A stretch of DNA of 64,000 nt, from positions 2,480,001 to 2,544,000 of the forward strand of contig NZ_AP022561.1 in assembly GCF_010726245.1 (NCBI RefSeq). Direction: 5' to 3'. Below the pieces are notes generated by a model. That model saw only the letters and a program-made list of their open reading frames with translations, was not told the DNA's origin and did not search any database. The translations under genes were made by a program, and so were the position numbers. Below are positions 32,692 through 41,732 of the stretch, in pieces (position 1 is the first letter of the stretch; the number at the start of each line of letters is the position of its first letter). This DNA comes from Mycolicibacterium aichiense. GTDB taxonomy: Bacteria; Actinomycetota; Actinomycetes; Mycobacteriales; Mycobacteriaceae.

Positions 32692-33421
32692 TGAGAAGAA
32701 TCGGCGCTGGCCAGGCGTGCTTCGGTTCTCCCTTGGCATCGCATTCGTACTCGTGGCCGTGCTGGCATTTCTGAAGGGGTTGGCCTGGTACTGGGCTGTC
32801 ATGTGCTTTTGCGGAGCGAGTTTCGGTGTCGTGGGCAAGCGCCGCATAATGCGTGCGGGTGTCACTCGAACGCCCGACGACATCGTCTGCCGGTACGTTC
32901 CTTGGTATGAGGCAAGCGCCTATCTGTTGAACTTCGCGCTTCCGTTGATGGGAATCGCCGGCATCTATGCGGGGTATGTGCCTGGCAACCCAGTTTGGCT
33001 ACGGTTCGCCGGCATACTCCTTCTCCTCGCGACGCTTCTCATGATGTACGCCACTTTCCGCATGTGGAACAGATGCTCGCTCCGCTTTACGCCGTCGACG
33101 TTGACCATCAGGGTTGCCGACCCCAAAATCCGTCCCGGCGAGCTCACGCGGGATCAGGTCGAGGCCATCACGCCCAAGTGGATCGCGAACTCGGTCAGCG
33201 GAGCCAAGGCTTTGCAGGTCGAGATCGCCTACCGCCCCGAGGATTCGCCTACCGATGCGCCCAAGACGGTGATGCTGGGCCTGCAACTGACCGTCGAGCC
33301 GATCAACCTGTACGGCGCTGTCGTGGCGTGGCACGACGGCGCCAATGCTGACCGGAACGAACTGTTGGATCGAATCGAACAAATACTTCGCGGTCGGTCA
33401 ACTGCGGTGGCGCACACCTAG
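32678..33421 (+). CDS. Four-helix membrane protein, putative immunity partner
   Basis: 247 residues from ATG 32678, preceded by AGCGGAGG. Four hydrophobic helices occur in the first 135 residues as two hairpins (LGIAFVLVAVLAFL, WAVMCFCGASFGVV, FALPLMGIAGIYAG, FAGILLLLATLLMMY). The C-terminal 110 residues are soluble (NRCSLRFTPSTLTIRV onward) and could be a PH-like domain. No family name that I can give with confidence. Position at the end of a WXG cassette that includes a likely membrane-active protein makes an immunity function possible. Its last base is 23 from the convergent TVP38 gene. Confidence 0.72.
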   Translation: MAAGSEKNRRWPGVLRFSLGIAFVLVAVLAFLKGLAWYWAVMCFCGASFGVVGKRRIMRAGVTRTPDDIVCRYVPWYEASAYLLNFALPLMGIAGIYAGYVPGNPVWLRFAGILLLLATLLMMYATFRMWNRCSLRFTPSTLTIRVADPKIRPGELTRDQVEAITPKWIANSVSGAKALQVEIAYRPEDSPTDAPKTVMLGLQLTVEPINLYGAVVAWHDGANADRNELLDRIEQILRGRSTAVAHT

Positions 33422-33444
33422 CACTCGGCAGCAGTCACCGCGCA

Positions 33445-34155
33445 CTATTCGACGTGCGCCCTCCGATGGGTCCGGACCTCGTAGACCAGGCCCGCGATAC
33501 CGACGGCCGCGGTGCACACCGACACCAATACCAGCAGCGGGCTGACGTTTCCGGTGAGGGCATCGCCGAGGAAGACCACGGCGGTGGTGCCGGGGATCAG
33601 ACCGGCCAGCGTCGCCCACAGGTACGGCATCACCCGCACGGCCGATGCGCCGGCGGCGTAGTTGAGCACCGAGAACGGTACGGCGGGGATCATCCGCAAA
33701 GAGAAGATCGCCTGCCAGCCGCGAGCGCGCAGCCGGGCGTCGACGGTCGCGAGAGCCGGATGGCTGACCAGCTTGCTGAACTGCCAGCCCAGCGCGCGCA
33801 CCAGCAGCAGTGCGAGCAGCGCGCTGAGCGCACTGGCCACCACCGCGATCCCCACCCCCAACGCGGGACCGAACAGCAGGCCCGCGGCCAGCGTGAACGC
33901 GGTGCGCGGGAACGGGAAGACGGTCACGACGATGTGGGCCGCGAAAAAAGCCAACGGAAACCAGATTCCGAGAGACGTTGCCCAGTCCCGCAGCTGCACG
34001 GCGGTCGGCAACGGCACCAGCAACACGACTGCGATGAGGATCACAGCGGCGACGGCAGTGGCGATGAGGCGCGTCCGGGAAATCTGGCGCGCCGTGGAGA
34101 TCATCGCTGAGCGCACACTGCGCCACGTGCTGCGGACCTTCGATGTCACGTTCAC
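33445..34155 (-). CDS. TVP38/TMEM64 (DedA-like) membrane protein
   Basis: 236 residues from GTG 34155 (a TTG one codon earlier is also possible). It has five or six hydrophobic segments and the SNARE-associated/VTT motif region FPFPRTAFTLAAGLLFG followed by RMIPAVPFSVLNYAAG and PGTTAVVFLG. VTT-domain proteins are thought to act in lipid scrambling or undecaprenyl-phosphate recycling. Counterpart of Rv1491c. Divergent from mutA with about 160 bases between, which contain GCCGG-TTA-CCGGC at 34197-34209. Confidence 0.9.
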   Translation of the reverse strand: MNVTSKVRSTWRSVRSAMISTARQISRTRLIATAVAAVILIAVVLLVPLPTAVQLRDWATSLGIWFPLAFFAAHIVVTVFPFPRTAFTLAAGLLFGPALGVGIAVVASALSALLALLLVRALGWQFSKLVSHPALATVDARLRARGWQAIFSLRMIPAVPFSVLNYAAGASAVRVMPYLWATLAGLIPGTTAVVFLGDALTGNVSPLLVLVSVCTAAVGIAGLVYEVRTHRRAHVE

Positions 34156-34316
34156 CAAGGTTACGGCCCTTCCGCGCGAACGCCCCGCGGTGCGACGCCG
34201 GTTACCGGCGGGTAGCCATAGTCGGCCACGTCACGGCTCGAGTGATCATTTAGCCTGATGGTCTGATGGCTGGTCCCGCGACGGGCTGCCCCATGCTGCG
34301 ACAACAGGAGTTGCCG

Positions 34317-36143
34317 GTGTCAGTAGAGGTTGAGGAAGGCCGCGCCCGCTGGCGCACCGGGGTAGCCGGCGTGCTGGCCAAGAGCAGCCGCAAAGACCCG
34401 GCGGATCTGCCCGCCGAGCCCGAAAGGCTGCTGGACTCAGCCACTTACGAGGGCTTCTCGATCCGGCCTCTCTACACCGCACTCGACGCGCTGCCCGAAT
34501 CGCCGCTGCCCGGCACCTGGCCGTTCGTCCGCGGCGGCGACGCCCATCGTGACGTCATCGCGGGCTGGAAAGTCGCCGAGATATTTGGAGCCTCCGGCCA
34601 GGTTGCCGACGGCAACGCCGCGGTGCTGGGTGCGCTCGGTGACGGGGTCAGTGCGCTGGTGCTGCGCGTCGGCGACACCGGCGTCGCGCCCGCCGACCTG
34701 GACCGGCTCCTGGAGGGGGTGTTCCTCGAGCTGGCGCCGGTGATCCTGGACGCCGGGGCGCAGTTCGCCGCCGCCGCCGAGGCGGTGCTGACCCTGATCG
34801 CCGGCGCTGACGGCGCCCAGCGCGCCACGATGTCGATCGACCTTGGTGCCGACCCGCTCACCGCGACGCTCAGCGGTGCAAGCGGACCGGGCCTCGATGA
34901 GGTCACCAGCGTCGCCGCGAACCTGGCAGGTAGCACGGGCGTGCGCGCGATCACCGTCGACGGACCGGCGTTCCACAACCGCGGCGCGAACGCCGCATGG
35001 GAACTCGCGGGCGCGCTGGGGGCCGCAGTTGAGTACGTGCGGGCCCTGGCCGACGCCGGCGTCGAGGTCTCCGATGCGCTGCGCCAGATCAGCTTCCGGC
35101 TGGTCGCCGACGACGACCAGTTCCTCACGATCGCGAAATTCCGTGCGGCCCGCCAACTCTGGGCCCGGATCGCCGATGTGCTCGGCCACCCCGACAGTGG
35201 GGCCGCCACCGTCCATGCGGTCACCTCGCTGCCGATGATGACTCAGCGCGACCCGTGGGTGAACATGCTCCGCACCACGCTGGCGGCCTTCGGCGCCGGG
35301 GTCGGGGGAGCGGACACCGTGACGGTGCTGCCGTTCGACGTCGCGATCCCCAGCGGTTTCCCCGGGATCAGCGCCGGTTTCGCCCGCCGCATTGCCCGCA
35401 ACACCCAGCTGCTGCTGCTGGAGGAGTCGCATGTCGGGCGGGTGCTCGATCCGGCAGGCGGTTCCTGGTACGTCGAGGACCTCACCGAAAATCTTGCCGC
35501 CCAAGCCTGGTCGCACTTCCAGGACATCGAGTCCCGGGGCGGATTCGGCGCGGCCGTCGATCACGTCGCCGAGCAGATCGAGCAGGTGCGGGCACGCCGA
35601 GCCGACGACATCGCCCACCGCCGCACCTCGGTCACCGGGGTCAACGAATTCCCGAACCTCGCCGAACCGCCGCTGCCGCACTACAACTCGTCAGACACCG
35701 TGCGGCGCTACGCCGCCGGGTTCGAGGAGTTGCGGGACCGCTCCGACGCCTTCCTCGAGCGCACCGGCGCGCGTCCGCAGGTGTTGTTGTTGCCGCTGGG
35801 CCCGCTGGCCGAGAACAACATCCGCGCGACGTTCGCCGCCAACCTGCTGGCCTCCGGCGGGATCGAGACCGTCAACCCCGGCACCGTCGACGCCGCGACC
35901 GTTGCCGCTGCCGTCGCCGACAGTGGTGCCACGGTCGCGGTGCTCTGTGGCACCGACGCGCGCTACGGAACCGACGTCTCGGATGTGGTGGCGGCCGCGC
36001 GGGGCGCGGGCCTGACTCAGATCTACCTGGCCGGCCCGGAGAAGGCCGTCGCGGATGCGGCGTCCAAACCCGACGGCTATCTGACCGCGAAAATCGATGC
36101 GGTCGAAGCTCTTTCGTCCCTGCTCACCCGATTGGGGGCCTGA
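34317..36143 (+). CDS. mutA: Methylmalonyl-CoA mutase small (beta) subunit
   Basis: 608 residues from GTG 34317, which has CAGGAG six bases upstream and gives the N-terminus expected for MutA ([19 protein letters not shown]). An ATG at 34266 lies ten bases after TAGCCT (34251-34256), so a leaderless longer form is possible. MutA forms a heterodimer with MutB that interconverts succinyl-CoA and methylmalonyl-CoA; it lacks the B12 axial-His motif. This supplies or drains methylmalonyl-CoA, the extender used by mycocerosic-type PKSs such as the one 7.4 kb downstream. Confidence 0.95.
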   Translation: MSVEVEEGRARWRTGVAGVLAKSSRKDPADLPAEPERLLDSATYEGFSIRPLYTALDALPESPLPGTWPFVRGGDAHRDVIAGWKVAEIFGASGQVADGNAAVLGALGDGVSALVLRVGDTGVAPADLDRLLEGVFLELAPVILDAGAQFAAAAEAVLTLIAGADGAQRATMSIDLGADPLTATLSGASGPGLDEVTSVAANLAGSTGVRAITVDGPAFHNRGANAAWELAGALGAAVEYVRALADAGVEVSDALRQISFRLVADDDQFLTIAKFRAARQLWARIADVLGHPDSGAATVHAVTSLPMMTQRDPWVNMLRTTLAAFGAGVGGADTVTVLPFDVAIPSGFPGISAGFARRIARNTQLLLLEESHVGRVLDPAGGSWYVEDLTENLAAQAWSHFQDIESRGGFGAAVDHVAEQIEQVRARRADDIAHRRTSVTGVNEFPNLAEPPLPHYNSSDTVRRYAAGFEELRDRSDAFLERTGARPQVLLLPLGPLAENNIRATFAANLLASGGIETVNPGTVDAATVAAAVADSGATVAVLCGTDARYGTDVSDVVAAARGAGLTQIYLAGPEKAVADAASKPDGYLTAKIDAVEALSSLLTRLGA

Positions 36144-36144
36144 T

Positions 36145-38400
36145 ATGACCACGTCAACCACGGGCACAGTACCCAGCTTCGCCGACGTGCCGCTGCACGG
36201 TGACCGGCCCGCACCGGCGCCAACCGAGGCCGCCGTCGACGACCATGTGGCCGCCGCCGCGTCGGCGCACGGCTACACCGCCGAGCAGCTGGAGTGGCAG
36301 ACCCCGGAAGGCATCGCCGTCAAGCCGGTCTACGTCGGAGCCGACCGCGACGCCGTCGTCGCGGCGGGATACCCGTTGGACAGCTTCCCCGGGGAACCGC
36401 CGTTCATCCGCGGGCCATACCCGACCATGTACGTCAACCAGCCCTGGACCATCCGGCAGTACGCCGGATTCTCCACTGCCGCAGAATCGAATGCCTTCTA
36501 CCGGCGCAACCTGGCCGCCGGTCAGAAAGGTCTGTCGGTGGCCTTCGACCTGGCCACTCACCGCGGCTACGACTCCGACCATCCCCGTGTCGCCGGTGAC
36601 GTCGGGATGGCCGGGGTGGCGATCGACTCGATCCTCGACATGCGCCAGTTGTTCGACGGCATCGACCTGTCCGCGGTGAGCGTGTCGATGACCATGAACG
36701 GCGCGGTGCTGCCGATCCTGGCGCTCTATGTGGTGGCCGCCGAAGAACAGGGGGTGTCGCCGGAGAAGCTGGCCGGGACCATTCAGAACGACATCCTCAA
36801 AGAGTTCATGGTCCGCAACACCTACATCTATCCGCCGAAGCCGTCGATGCGGATCATCTCCGACATCTTCGCCTACACCAGCGCCAAGATGCCGAAGTTC
36901 AACTCCATCTCGATCTCGGGCTATCACATCCAAGAAGCCGGGGCCACAGCCGATCTCGAGCTGGCCTACACCCTGGCCGACGGTGTGGAGTACCTCAAGG
37001 CCGGCCGCGACGCCGGGCTGGACGTCGACAAGTTCGCGCCGCGCCTGTCGTTTTTCTGGGGCATCGGGATGAACTTCTTCATGGAGGTCGCCAAGCTGCG
37101 GGCGGGTCGGCTGCTGTGGAGTGAGCTGGTCGCCGAGTTCGGCGCCAAGAACCCCAAATCGCTGTCGCTGCGCACGCATTCGCAGACCTCTGGTTGGTCG
37201 CTGACCGCCCAGGACGTGTTCAACAACGTTGCGCGGACCTGCATCGAGGCGATGGCGGCGACCCAGGGTCACACCCAGTCGCTGCACACCAACGCCCTCG
37301 ACGAGGCGCTGGCGCTGCCCACCGACTTCTCGGCGCGGATCGCGCGCAACACCCAGCTGCTGCTGCAGCAGGAGTCGGGCACCACCAGGCCCATCGACCC
37401 GTGGGCCGGCTCCTACTACGTGGAGTGGTTGACCCACCAGCTGGCCGAGAAGGCCCGCGCGCACATCGCCGAGGTGGCCGAGCACGGCGGCATGGCGCAG
37501 GCGATCAACGAGGGCATCCCGAAGTTGCGCATCGAGGAGGCCGCCGCGCGGACCCAGGCGCGCATCGACTCCGGTGCCCAGCCGCTGATCGGGGTGAACA
37601 AGTACCAGGTCGACGAGGACCAGGACATCGAGGTCCTCAAGGTCGAGAACAGCCGGGTGCGCGCCGAGCAGATCGCCAAGCTGGCGCAGTTGCGCAGTGA
37701 GCGGGATGAGCACGCGACGCAATCCGCGCTGGACGACCTGTCCCGCGCCGCGGCCGCCTCCGGACCTGCCGGTGACGACGGCTTGGGCAACAACCTGATG
37801 GTCCTGGCGATCAACGCCGCCCGCGCCAAGGCCACCCTCGGCGAGATCTCCGACGCCCTGGAGAAGGTGTACGGCCGGCATCAGGCCGAGATCCGCACCA
37901 TCGCCGGGGTGTACCGCGACGAGGTCGGGAAGGCCCAGAACGTGAGCACCGCAACCGAATTGGTGGAGAAGTTCGCCGAGGCCGACGGCCGGCGGCCGCG
38001 CATCCTGGTCGCCAAGATGGGCCAGGACGGCCACGACCGCGGCCAGAAGGTCATCGCCACGGCGTTCGCCGACATCGGCTTCGATGTCGACGTCGGCTCG
38101 CTGTTCTCCACCCCGGAGGAAGTCGCGCGCCAGGCCGCCGACAACGACGTGCACGTGGTCGGGGTGTCGTCGCTGGCCGCCGGCCACCTGACGTTGGTGC
38201 CTGCGCTGCGCGATGCACTGGCCGAGGTGGGGCGACCCGACATCATGGTGGTCGTCGGTGGTGTCATCCCGCCCGGCGACTTCGACGAGCTCTATGCCGC
38301 TGGCGCCACGGCGATCTTCCCGCCGGGCACGGTGATCGCCGACGCCGCGGTCGATCTACTCCACAAGCTCGCCGATCGGCTCGGCTACAGCCTGTCCTGA
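36145..38400 (+). CDS. mutB: Methylmalonyl-CoA mutase large (alpha) subunit
   Basis: 751 residues. The adenosylcobalamin-binding motif DxHxxG appears as [11 protein letters not shown] with axial ligand H630, followed by [10 protein letters not shown] and [12 protein letters not shown] of the B12 domain. The catalytic TIM barrel occupies about residues 60-560, with [20 protein letters not shown] near its start. The ATG lies one base after the mutA stop and the gene overlaps meaB by one base. Confidence 0.97.
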   Translation: MTTSTTGTVPSFADVPLHGDRPAPAPTEAAVDDHVAAAASAHGYTAEQLEWQTPEGIAVKPVYVGADRDAVVAAGYPLDSFPGEPPFIRGPYPTMYVNQPWTIRQYAGFSTAAESNAFYRRNLAAGQKGLSVAFDLATHRGYDSDHPRVAGDVGMAGVAIDSILDMRQLFDGIDLSAVSVSMTMNGAVLPILALYVVAAEEQGVSPEKLAGTIQNDILKEFMVRNTYIYPPKPSMRIISDIFAYTSAKMPKFNSISISGYHIQEAGATADLELAYTLADGVEYLKAGRDAGLDVDKFAPRLSFFWGIGMNFFMEVAKLRAGRLLWSELVAEFGAKNPKSLSLRTHSQTSGWSLTAQDVFNNVARTCIEAMAATQGHTQSLHTNALDEALALPTDFSARIARNTQLLLQQESGTTRPIDPWAGSYYVEWLTHQLAEKARAHIAEVAEHGGMAQAINEGIPKLRIEEAAARTQARIDSGAQPLIGVNKYQVDEDQDIEVLKVENSRVRAEQIAKLAQLRSERDEHATQSALDDLSRAAAASGPAGDDGLGNNLMVLAINAARAKATLGEISDALEKVYGRHQAEIRTIAGVYRDEVGKAQNVSTATELVEKFAEADGRRPRILVAKMGQDGHDRGQKVIATAFADIGFDVDVGSLFSTPEEVARQAADNDVHVVGVSSLAAGHLTLVPALRDALAEVGRPDIMVVVGGVIPPGDFDELYAAGATAIFPPGTVIADAAVDLLHKLADRLGYSLS

Positions 38401-39380
38401 TGCCCGACATCCCCGGACTGGCCGAGGCGATCCGCGGCGGCGATCGCGCGGCGCTGTCTCGGGCCATCACGCTGGTCGAGTCGACCCGCGCCGATCACCG
38501 CGACCAGGCCCAGCAGCTGCTCCTCGAGCTGATGCCCGACGCGGGAAAGGCTCTTCACGTCGGGATCACCGGCGTCCCCGGGGTGGGCAAGTCGACCACC
38601 ATCGAGGCGCTGGGGATGTACCTCATCGAGCTGGGGCACCGGGTCGCGGTGCTGGCCGTCGACCCGTCGTCCACTCGCACCGGCGGCTCGATTCTGGGCG
38701 ACAAGACGCGCATGGCCAGGCTCGCCGTGCACCCCGACGCTTACATCCGGCCGTCGCCGACCTCGGGAACGTTGGGCGGTGTGGCAAAGGCGACGCGGGA
38801 GACGATGGTGCTCGCCGAGGCCGCCGGGTTCGACGTGATCCTGGTGGAGACGGTCGGCGTCGGGCAGTCCGAGGTGGCCGTCGCCAACATGGTCGACACC
38901 TTTGTCTTCCTCACCCTGGCCCGCACCGGCGATCAGCTGCAGGGCATCAAGAAAGGTGTGCTGGAACTCGCCGACATCGTCGTGGTCAACAAGGCCGACG
39001 GGAAACACGCGACCGAGGCCAAGGCGGCGGCACGAGAGCTGACCGCCGCGATACGGTTGATCTATCCTCGTGAAACACTCTGGCGCCCACCGGTTTTGAC
39101 GATGAGCGCGGTGGAGGGTACCGGTCTGCGGGAGATGTGGGACACGGTGTGCCGGCACCGCGACGTGTTGACGAAGGCGGGCGAGTTCGACGCCCGCAGG
39201 CGCGCGCAGCAGGTGGACTGGACGTGGTCGATGGTGCGCGATGCGGTCTTGGACCGGGTGCTGAACCATCCGGCTGTCCGGGCGCAACGCGGCGAGATCG
39301 AACGGCAGGTGCGCGACGGTGAGCTGACCGCCGCGCTGGCCGCGCAGCGAATCCTCGACGCCGCGGATCAGTCAAACTGA
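38400..39380 (+). CDS. meaB: MeaB, G-protein chaperone of methylmalonyl-CoA mutase
   Basis: 326 residues, SIMIBI-class GTPase. P-loop GVPGVGKST is at residues 58-66, with VDPSSTRTGGSILGDKTRM (switch), ETVGVGQSE and NKAD for guanine specificity. MeaB protects and reloads the B12 mutase. In M. tuberculosis mazEF4 lies between mutB and this gene (Rv1496); here the two genes are joined (ATGA-type one-base overlap). Confidence 0.95.
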   Translation: MPDIPGLAEAIRGGDRAALSRAITLVESTRADHRDQAQQLLLELMPDAGKALHVGITGVPGVGKSTTIEALGMYLIELGHRVAVLAVDPSSTRTGGSILGDKTRMARLAVHPDAYIRPSPTSGTLGGVAKATRETMVLAEAAGFDVILVETVGVGQSEVAVANMVDTFVFLTLARTGDQLQGIKKGVLELADIVVVNKADGKHATEAKAAARELTAAIRLIYPRETLWRPPVLTMSAVEGTGLREMWDTVCRHRDVLTKAGEFDARRRAQQVDWTWSMVRDAVLDRVLNHPAVRAQRGEIERQVRDGELTAALAAQRILDAADQSN

Positions 39381-39415
39381 CGCCCCGCGCGTCAAGCTAA
39401 CGAAATGGCAACAAT

Positions 39416-39446
39416 TTGTTACAGGTGTGCTTAGACCGATTAAATT
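39416..39446 (+). promoter_or_regulatory. Promoter for the lipL-like gene, probably leaderless
   Basis: TTGTTA at 39416-39421 and TAAATT at 39441-39446 fit a mycobacterial housekeeping promoter with a spacer of about 19 bases. The GTG at 39454 is eight bases after the -10 element, the distance expected for a leaderless transcript, and no ribosome binding site is seen. Confidence 0.5.
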
Positions 39447-39453
39447 CTCAGCT

Positions 39454-40722
39454 GTGACTCAGGCGACTCTCGGATACGACGCGCTGCCCCACGGGCTGCA
39501 GGGCGCCGCGGATCCGCACTTCGCCTGTGCGTTGCGCAATTTCTCGGCGATGTTCCCGCATCCCCGGTTCGGGGGCGGCGCGCTGGCGGTCTACCTCGAC
39601 GGGCAGCCGGTGGTCGACGTCTGGACCGGCTGGTCGGATCGGCGCGGACGGCAGCGCTGGTCTGCCGATACCGGCGCGATGGTGTTCTCGGCGACCAAGG
39701 GCGTGGCCTCGACCGTCATCCATCGGCTCGTGGACCGCGGCCTGATCGACTACGACGCACCGGTGTCCGAGTACTGGCCGGAGTTCGGCGCCAACGGCAA
39801 GGCCGCCATCACCGTGCGCGACATGATGCAGCACCGAGCCGGTCTGGCACATCTGCGGGGGGTGCGCAGGCGCGACCTGCTCGACCACGTGGTGATGGAG
39901 GAGCGCATCGCAGCGGCTCCGGTCGGCCGCAACTTCGGCAAACCCGCATACCACGCGCTCACCTACGGCTGGCTGCTGTCGGGGCTGGCACGTGCGGTCA
40001 CCGGGATCGGGATGCGGGAGCTGATCCGCACCGAGGTGGCCGCGCCGCTCGACACCGACGGGATTCACCTGGGCCGGCCGCCGGCGGACGCGCCGACGAA
40101 AGCGGCCTCGATCATCGGGCCGCAGATGAACATCCCGAACCCGTTCTTCAACAGCCTCGCGCCCAGGATCGCGGCCTTCGAGCTGTCGGCCATCTTCGGC
40201 TCCATGTACTTCCCCGGCATGCGATCGACGGTCCAGGGCGCCATGCCGTTGCTGGACAGCGAGTTGCCCGCGGCCAACGGCGTCGCCACGGCACGCGGCC
40301 TGGCCCGCATGTACGGCGCCATCGCCAATGGCGGCGAGATCGACGGCAAGCGCTACCTGTCCGCCGAATTGGTGGCAGGCCTGACCGGTCGGCGCAATCT
40401 GACCCCGGACCGCAATTTGATCCTGCCGCTGGCATTCCACCTCGGCTATCACGCGCTACCCATTCCGGGGGTGCTGCCCGGCTTCGGCCATGTCGGCCTC
40501 GGCGGGTCGCTCGGCTGGGCGATTCCGGAGGCAGGGCTGTCGTTCAGCTTCGTGCACAACCGGCTGCTGACCCCGTTCGTGCTGGCAGACCAGGCCGGCT
40601 TCGTCACCACCGCGGCGCTGATCCGACGCGGCGCCGCCTCGGCTCGCAAGCACGGCTTCGCGCCGGTCGCCGAGTTCGGGGCCCGGTTCCCGCGGCCCGT
40701 ATCGGGAGTCGTGGCGGGTTAG
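39454..40722 (+). CDS. lipL: Serine esterase/beta-lactamase-fold protein (LipL-like)
   Basis: 422 residues from GTG 39454. Class C beta-lactamase fold with S79-x-x-K82 in FSATKGVAS, a tyrosine motif region in YHALTYGWLLSG and the late GHVGLGGSLGW in place of KTG. Rv1497 (LipL) in M. tuberculosis is an esterase of this family and sits in the same place after meaB. No signal peptide. A promoter just upstream supports separate transcription from meaB. Confidence 0.87.
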   Translation: MTQATLGYDALPHGLQGAADPHFACALRNFSAMFPHPRFGGGALAVYLDGQPVVDVWTGWSDRRGRQRWSADTGAMVFSATKGVASTVIHRLVDRGLIDYDAPVSEYWPEFGANGKAAITVRDMMQHRAGLAHLRGVRRRDLLDHVVMEERIAAAPVGRNFGKPAYHALTYGWLLSGLARAVTGIGMRELIRTEVAAPLDTDGIHLGRPPADAPTKAASIIGPQMNIPNPFFNSLAPRIAAFELSAIFGSMYFPGMRSTVQGAMPLLDSELPAANGVATARGLARMYGAIANGGEIDGKRYLSAELVAGLTGRRNLTPDRNLILPLAFHLGYHALPIPGVLPGFGHVGLGGSLGWAIPEAGLSFSFVHNRLLTPFVLADQAGFVTTAALIRRGAASARKHGFAPVAEFGARFPRPVSGVVAG

Positions 40723-40852
40723 GTCCGCGTCACATCACCGTTCTGAGCCCTTGCTGGGGAACCCCGATGTTCGGGAAGTTGCCTGGTCGGAGCGTTCCGC
40801 GACGCCGGCGCCGGCCTCGCCAAACGTCCCTCGCCGGGGCGCCAGCTAACTT

Positions 40853-40870
40853 TCACAGGGACTTCACAAG
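40853..40870 (+). promoter_or_regulatory. PhoP-box-like direct repeat
   Basis: TCACAGG-N4-TCACAAG, two 7-base units on an 11-base period. The mycobacterial PhoP box is TCACAGC-N4-TCACAGC as I recall it; the units match at 6 and 5 of 7 positions. It lies about 860 bases before the PKS start. Confidence 0.4.
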
Positions 40871-40998
40871 ACGCCCTTAAACGGGTGATAAATGTCACGG
40901 GGTGCCACGTGAACCGCGCTATGAATCCCTTTCCGGGAAAAGTTCGCCAAATATCTGCGAATAGCCGGTCATTTATCCAGAACCGTTTGCTGCCTCAC

Positions 40999-41016
40999 GC
41001 TGTGAAATATCAGTGA
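40999..41016 (-). promoter_or_regulatory. Second PhoP-box-like repeat, opposite orientation
   Basis: On the plus strand GCTGTGA-AATA-TCAGTGA, so the reverse complement has the TCACAGC form. One unit is a perfect match to the PhoP half-site and the other matches at 5 of 7 positions, again on an 11-base period. Confidence 0.4.
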
Positions 41017-41334
41017 ACCGGGAATCGATAGCTTTACCCGCAAGTAAATGTGGCCTGAATCACGTTTCCCTGGTTTCTGATATCGAAATCTCAGCCTACT
41101 CTCAGGTTAGTAGCCATCTCCTGTGTGGCTGAACGATAGCAGCAGGCCAGGGGGTTTTCTGATGCTGAGGCGGGGTAGCGGAAACTCTCAGGGATGGCAC
41201 GCTAACACGCAGGTGCGGCGCGCGGTCCGGTACGACTTGGGGCATTATCGAATGGTGGCCGGCAAGCAATTCGGAACCGCCATCGGAGCTTTTCCGCAGA
41301 CGTGATATCCCAAATTTGCTATAACGCCGCCGAT

Positions 41335-41356
41335 GCCGAATTGTGGCCGAATTGCG
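41335..41356 (+). repeat. Tandem 11-base repeat in the PKS leader
   Basis: GCCGAATTGTG followed at once by GCCGAATTGCG: two units with one mismatch. The period equals one helical turn, as in sites for OmpR/PhoB-type response regulators. About 380 bases upstream of the PKS. Confidence 0.55.
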
Positions 41357-41392
41357 ATAGTAAACACCCTGCAACTTCGCACTTGCCCCCCA

Positions 41393-41415
41393 GAACACTG
41401 TTGTCGGCAGTGTTC
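41393..41415. repeat. Perfect inverted repeat in the PKS leader
   Basis: GAACACTG, a seven-base loop (TTGTCGG), then CAGTGTTC: a perfect eight-base stem. No T-run follows, so it is more likely an operator or an RNA hairpin than an intrinsic terminator. Confidence 0.6.
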
Positions 41416-41732
41416 AGCGGTTTGCCCAGATGGCGGAAAGTTTGCAAAACTGCAGGTAGAGAAGATTTTTAGAATCTCTCGATAAAGCGCTGCAGCGGTC
41501 TTGTCAGGCCCTGTGCGGTAAACGGCAGCAATCAGATATGCGCCGGGCCAGCCAACCCCTAAGGGCCAAAGGTCACTTTGTCCAAACCCTAATCAAAAAC
41601 TCGAAACATTTGTCGCGCACTTAACGAAAAACAGCTAGGCTACCGAGGACATTGGCAACTTTGACGTGGCGCGCGGAGCTACAAGGTCGGGTTGGGTTGC
41701 TTTGGCAAGTGCCAAGAGAGGTGTGAGCGGAC

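Larger units (their letters stand above)
40723..41732. other. 1-kb AT-rich intergenic leader upstream of the PKS
   Basis: No convincing gene. Open frames here are short and not gene-like in composition. Three 60-base stretches I counted (41041-41100, 41461-41520, 41581-41640) have 43, 50 and 42 percent G+C, far below the coding DNA on either side. It contains two PhoP-like direct repeats, a tandem 11-base repeat and a perfect eight-base-stem hairpin. TAGGCT at 41636-41641 is a candidate -10 for the PKS, giving a leader of about 85 bases. Its composition is what Lsr2 tends to bind. Confidence 0.7.

Noticed and set aside
40804..40815. GCCGGCGCCGGC palindrome after lipL
   Set aside because: Self-complementary 12-mer without a loop or T-run; such runs are frequent by chance in G+C-rich DNA, so not called a terminator.
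41123..41305. Plus-strand open frame of 60 codons in the PKS leader
   Set aside because: No sign of a folded or conserved peptide, no convincing ribosome site; a leader peptide cannot be excluded but has no support.
41102..41398. Minus-strand open frame of 98 codons in the PKS leader
   Set aside because: No ribosome site, unlikely composition, and low-G+C DNA unlike mycobacterial coding sequence.
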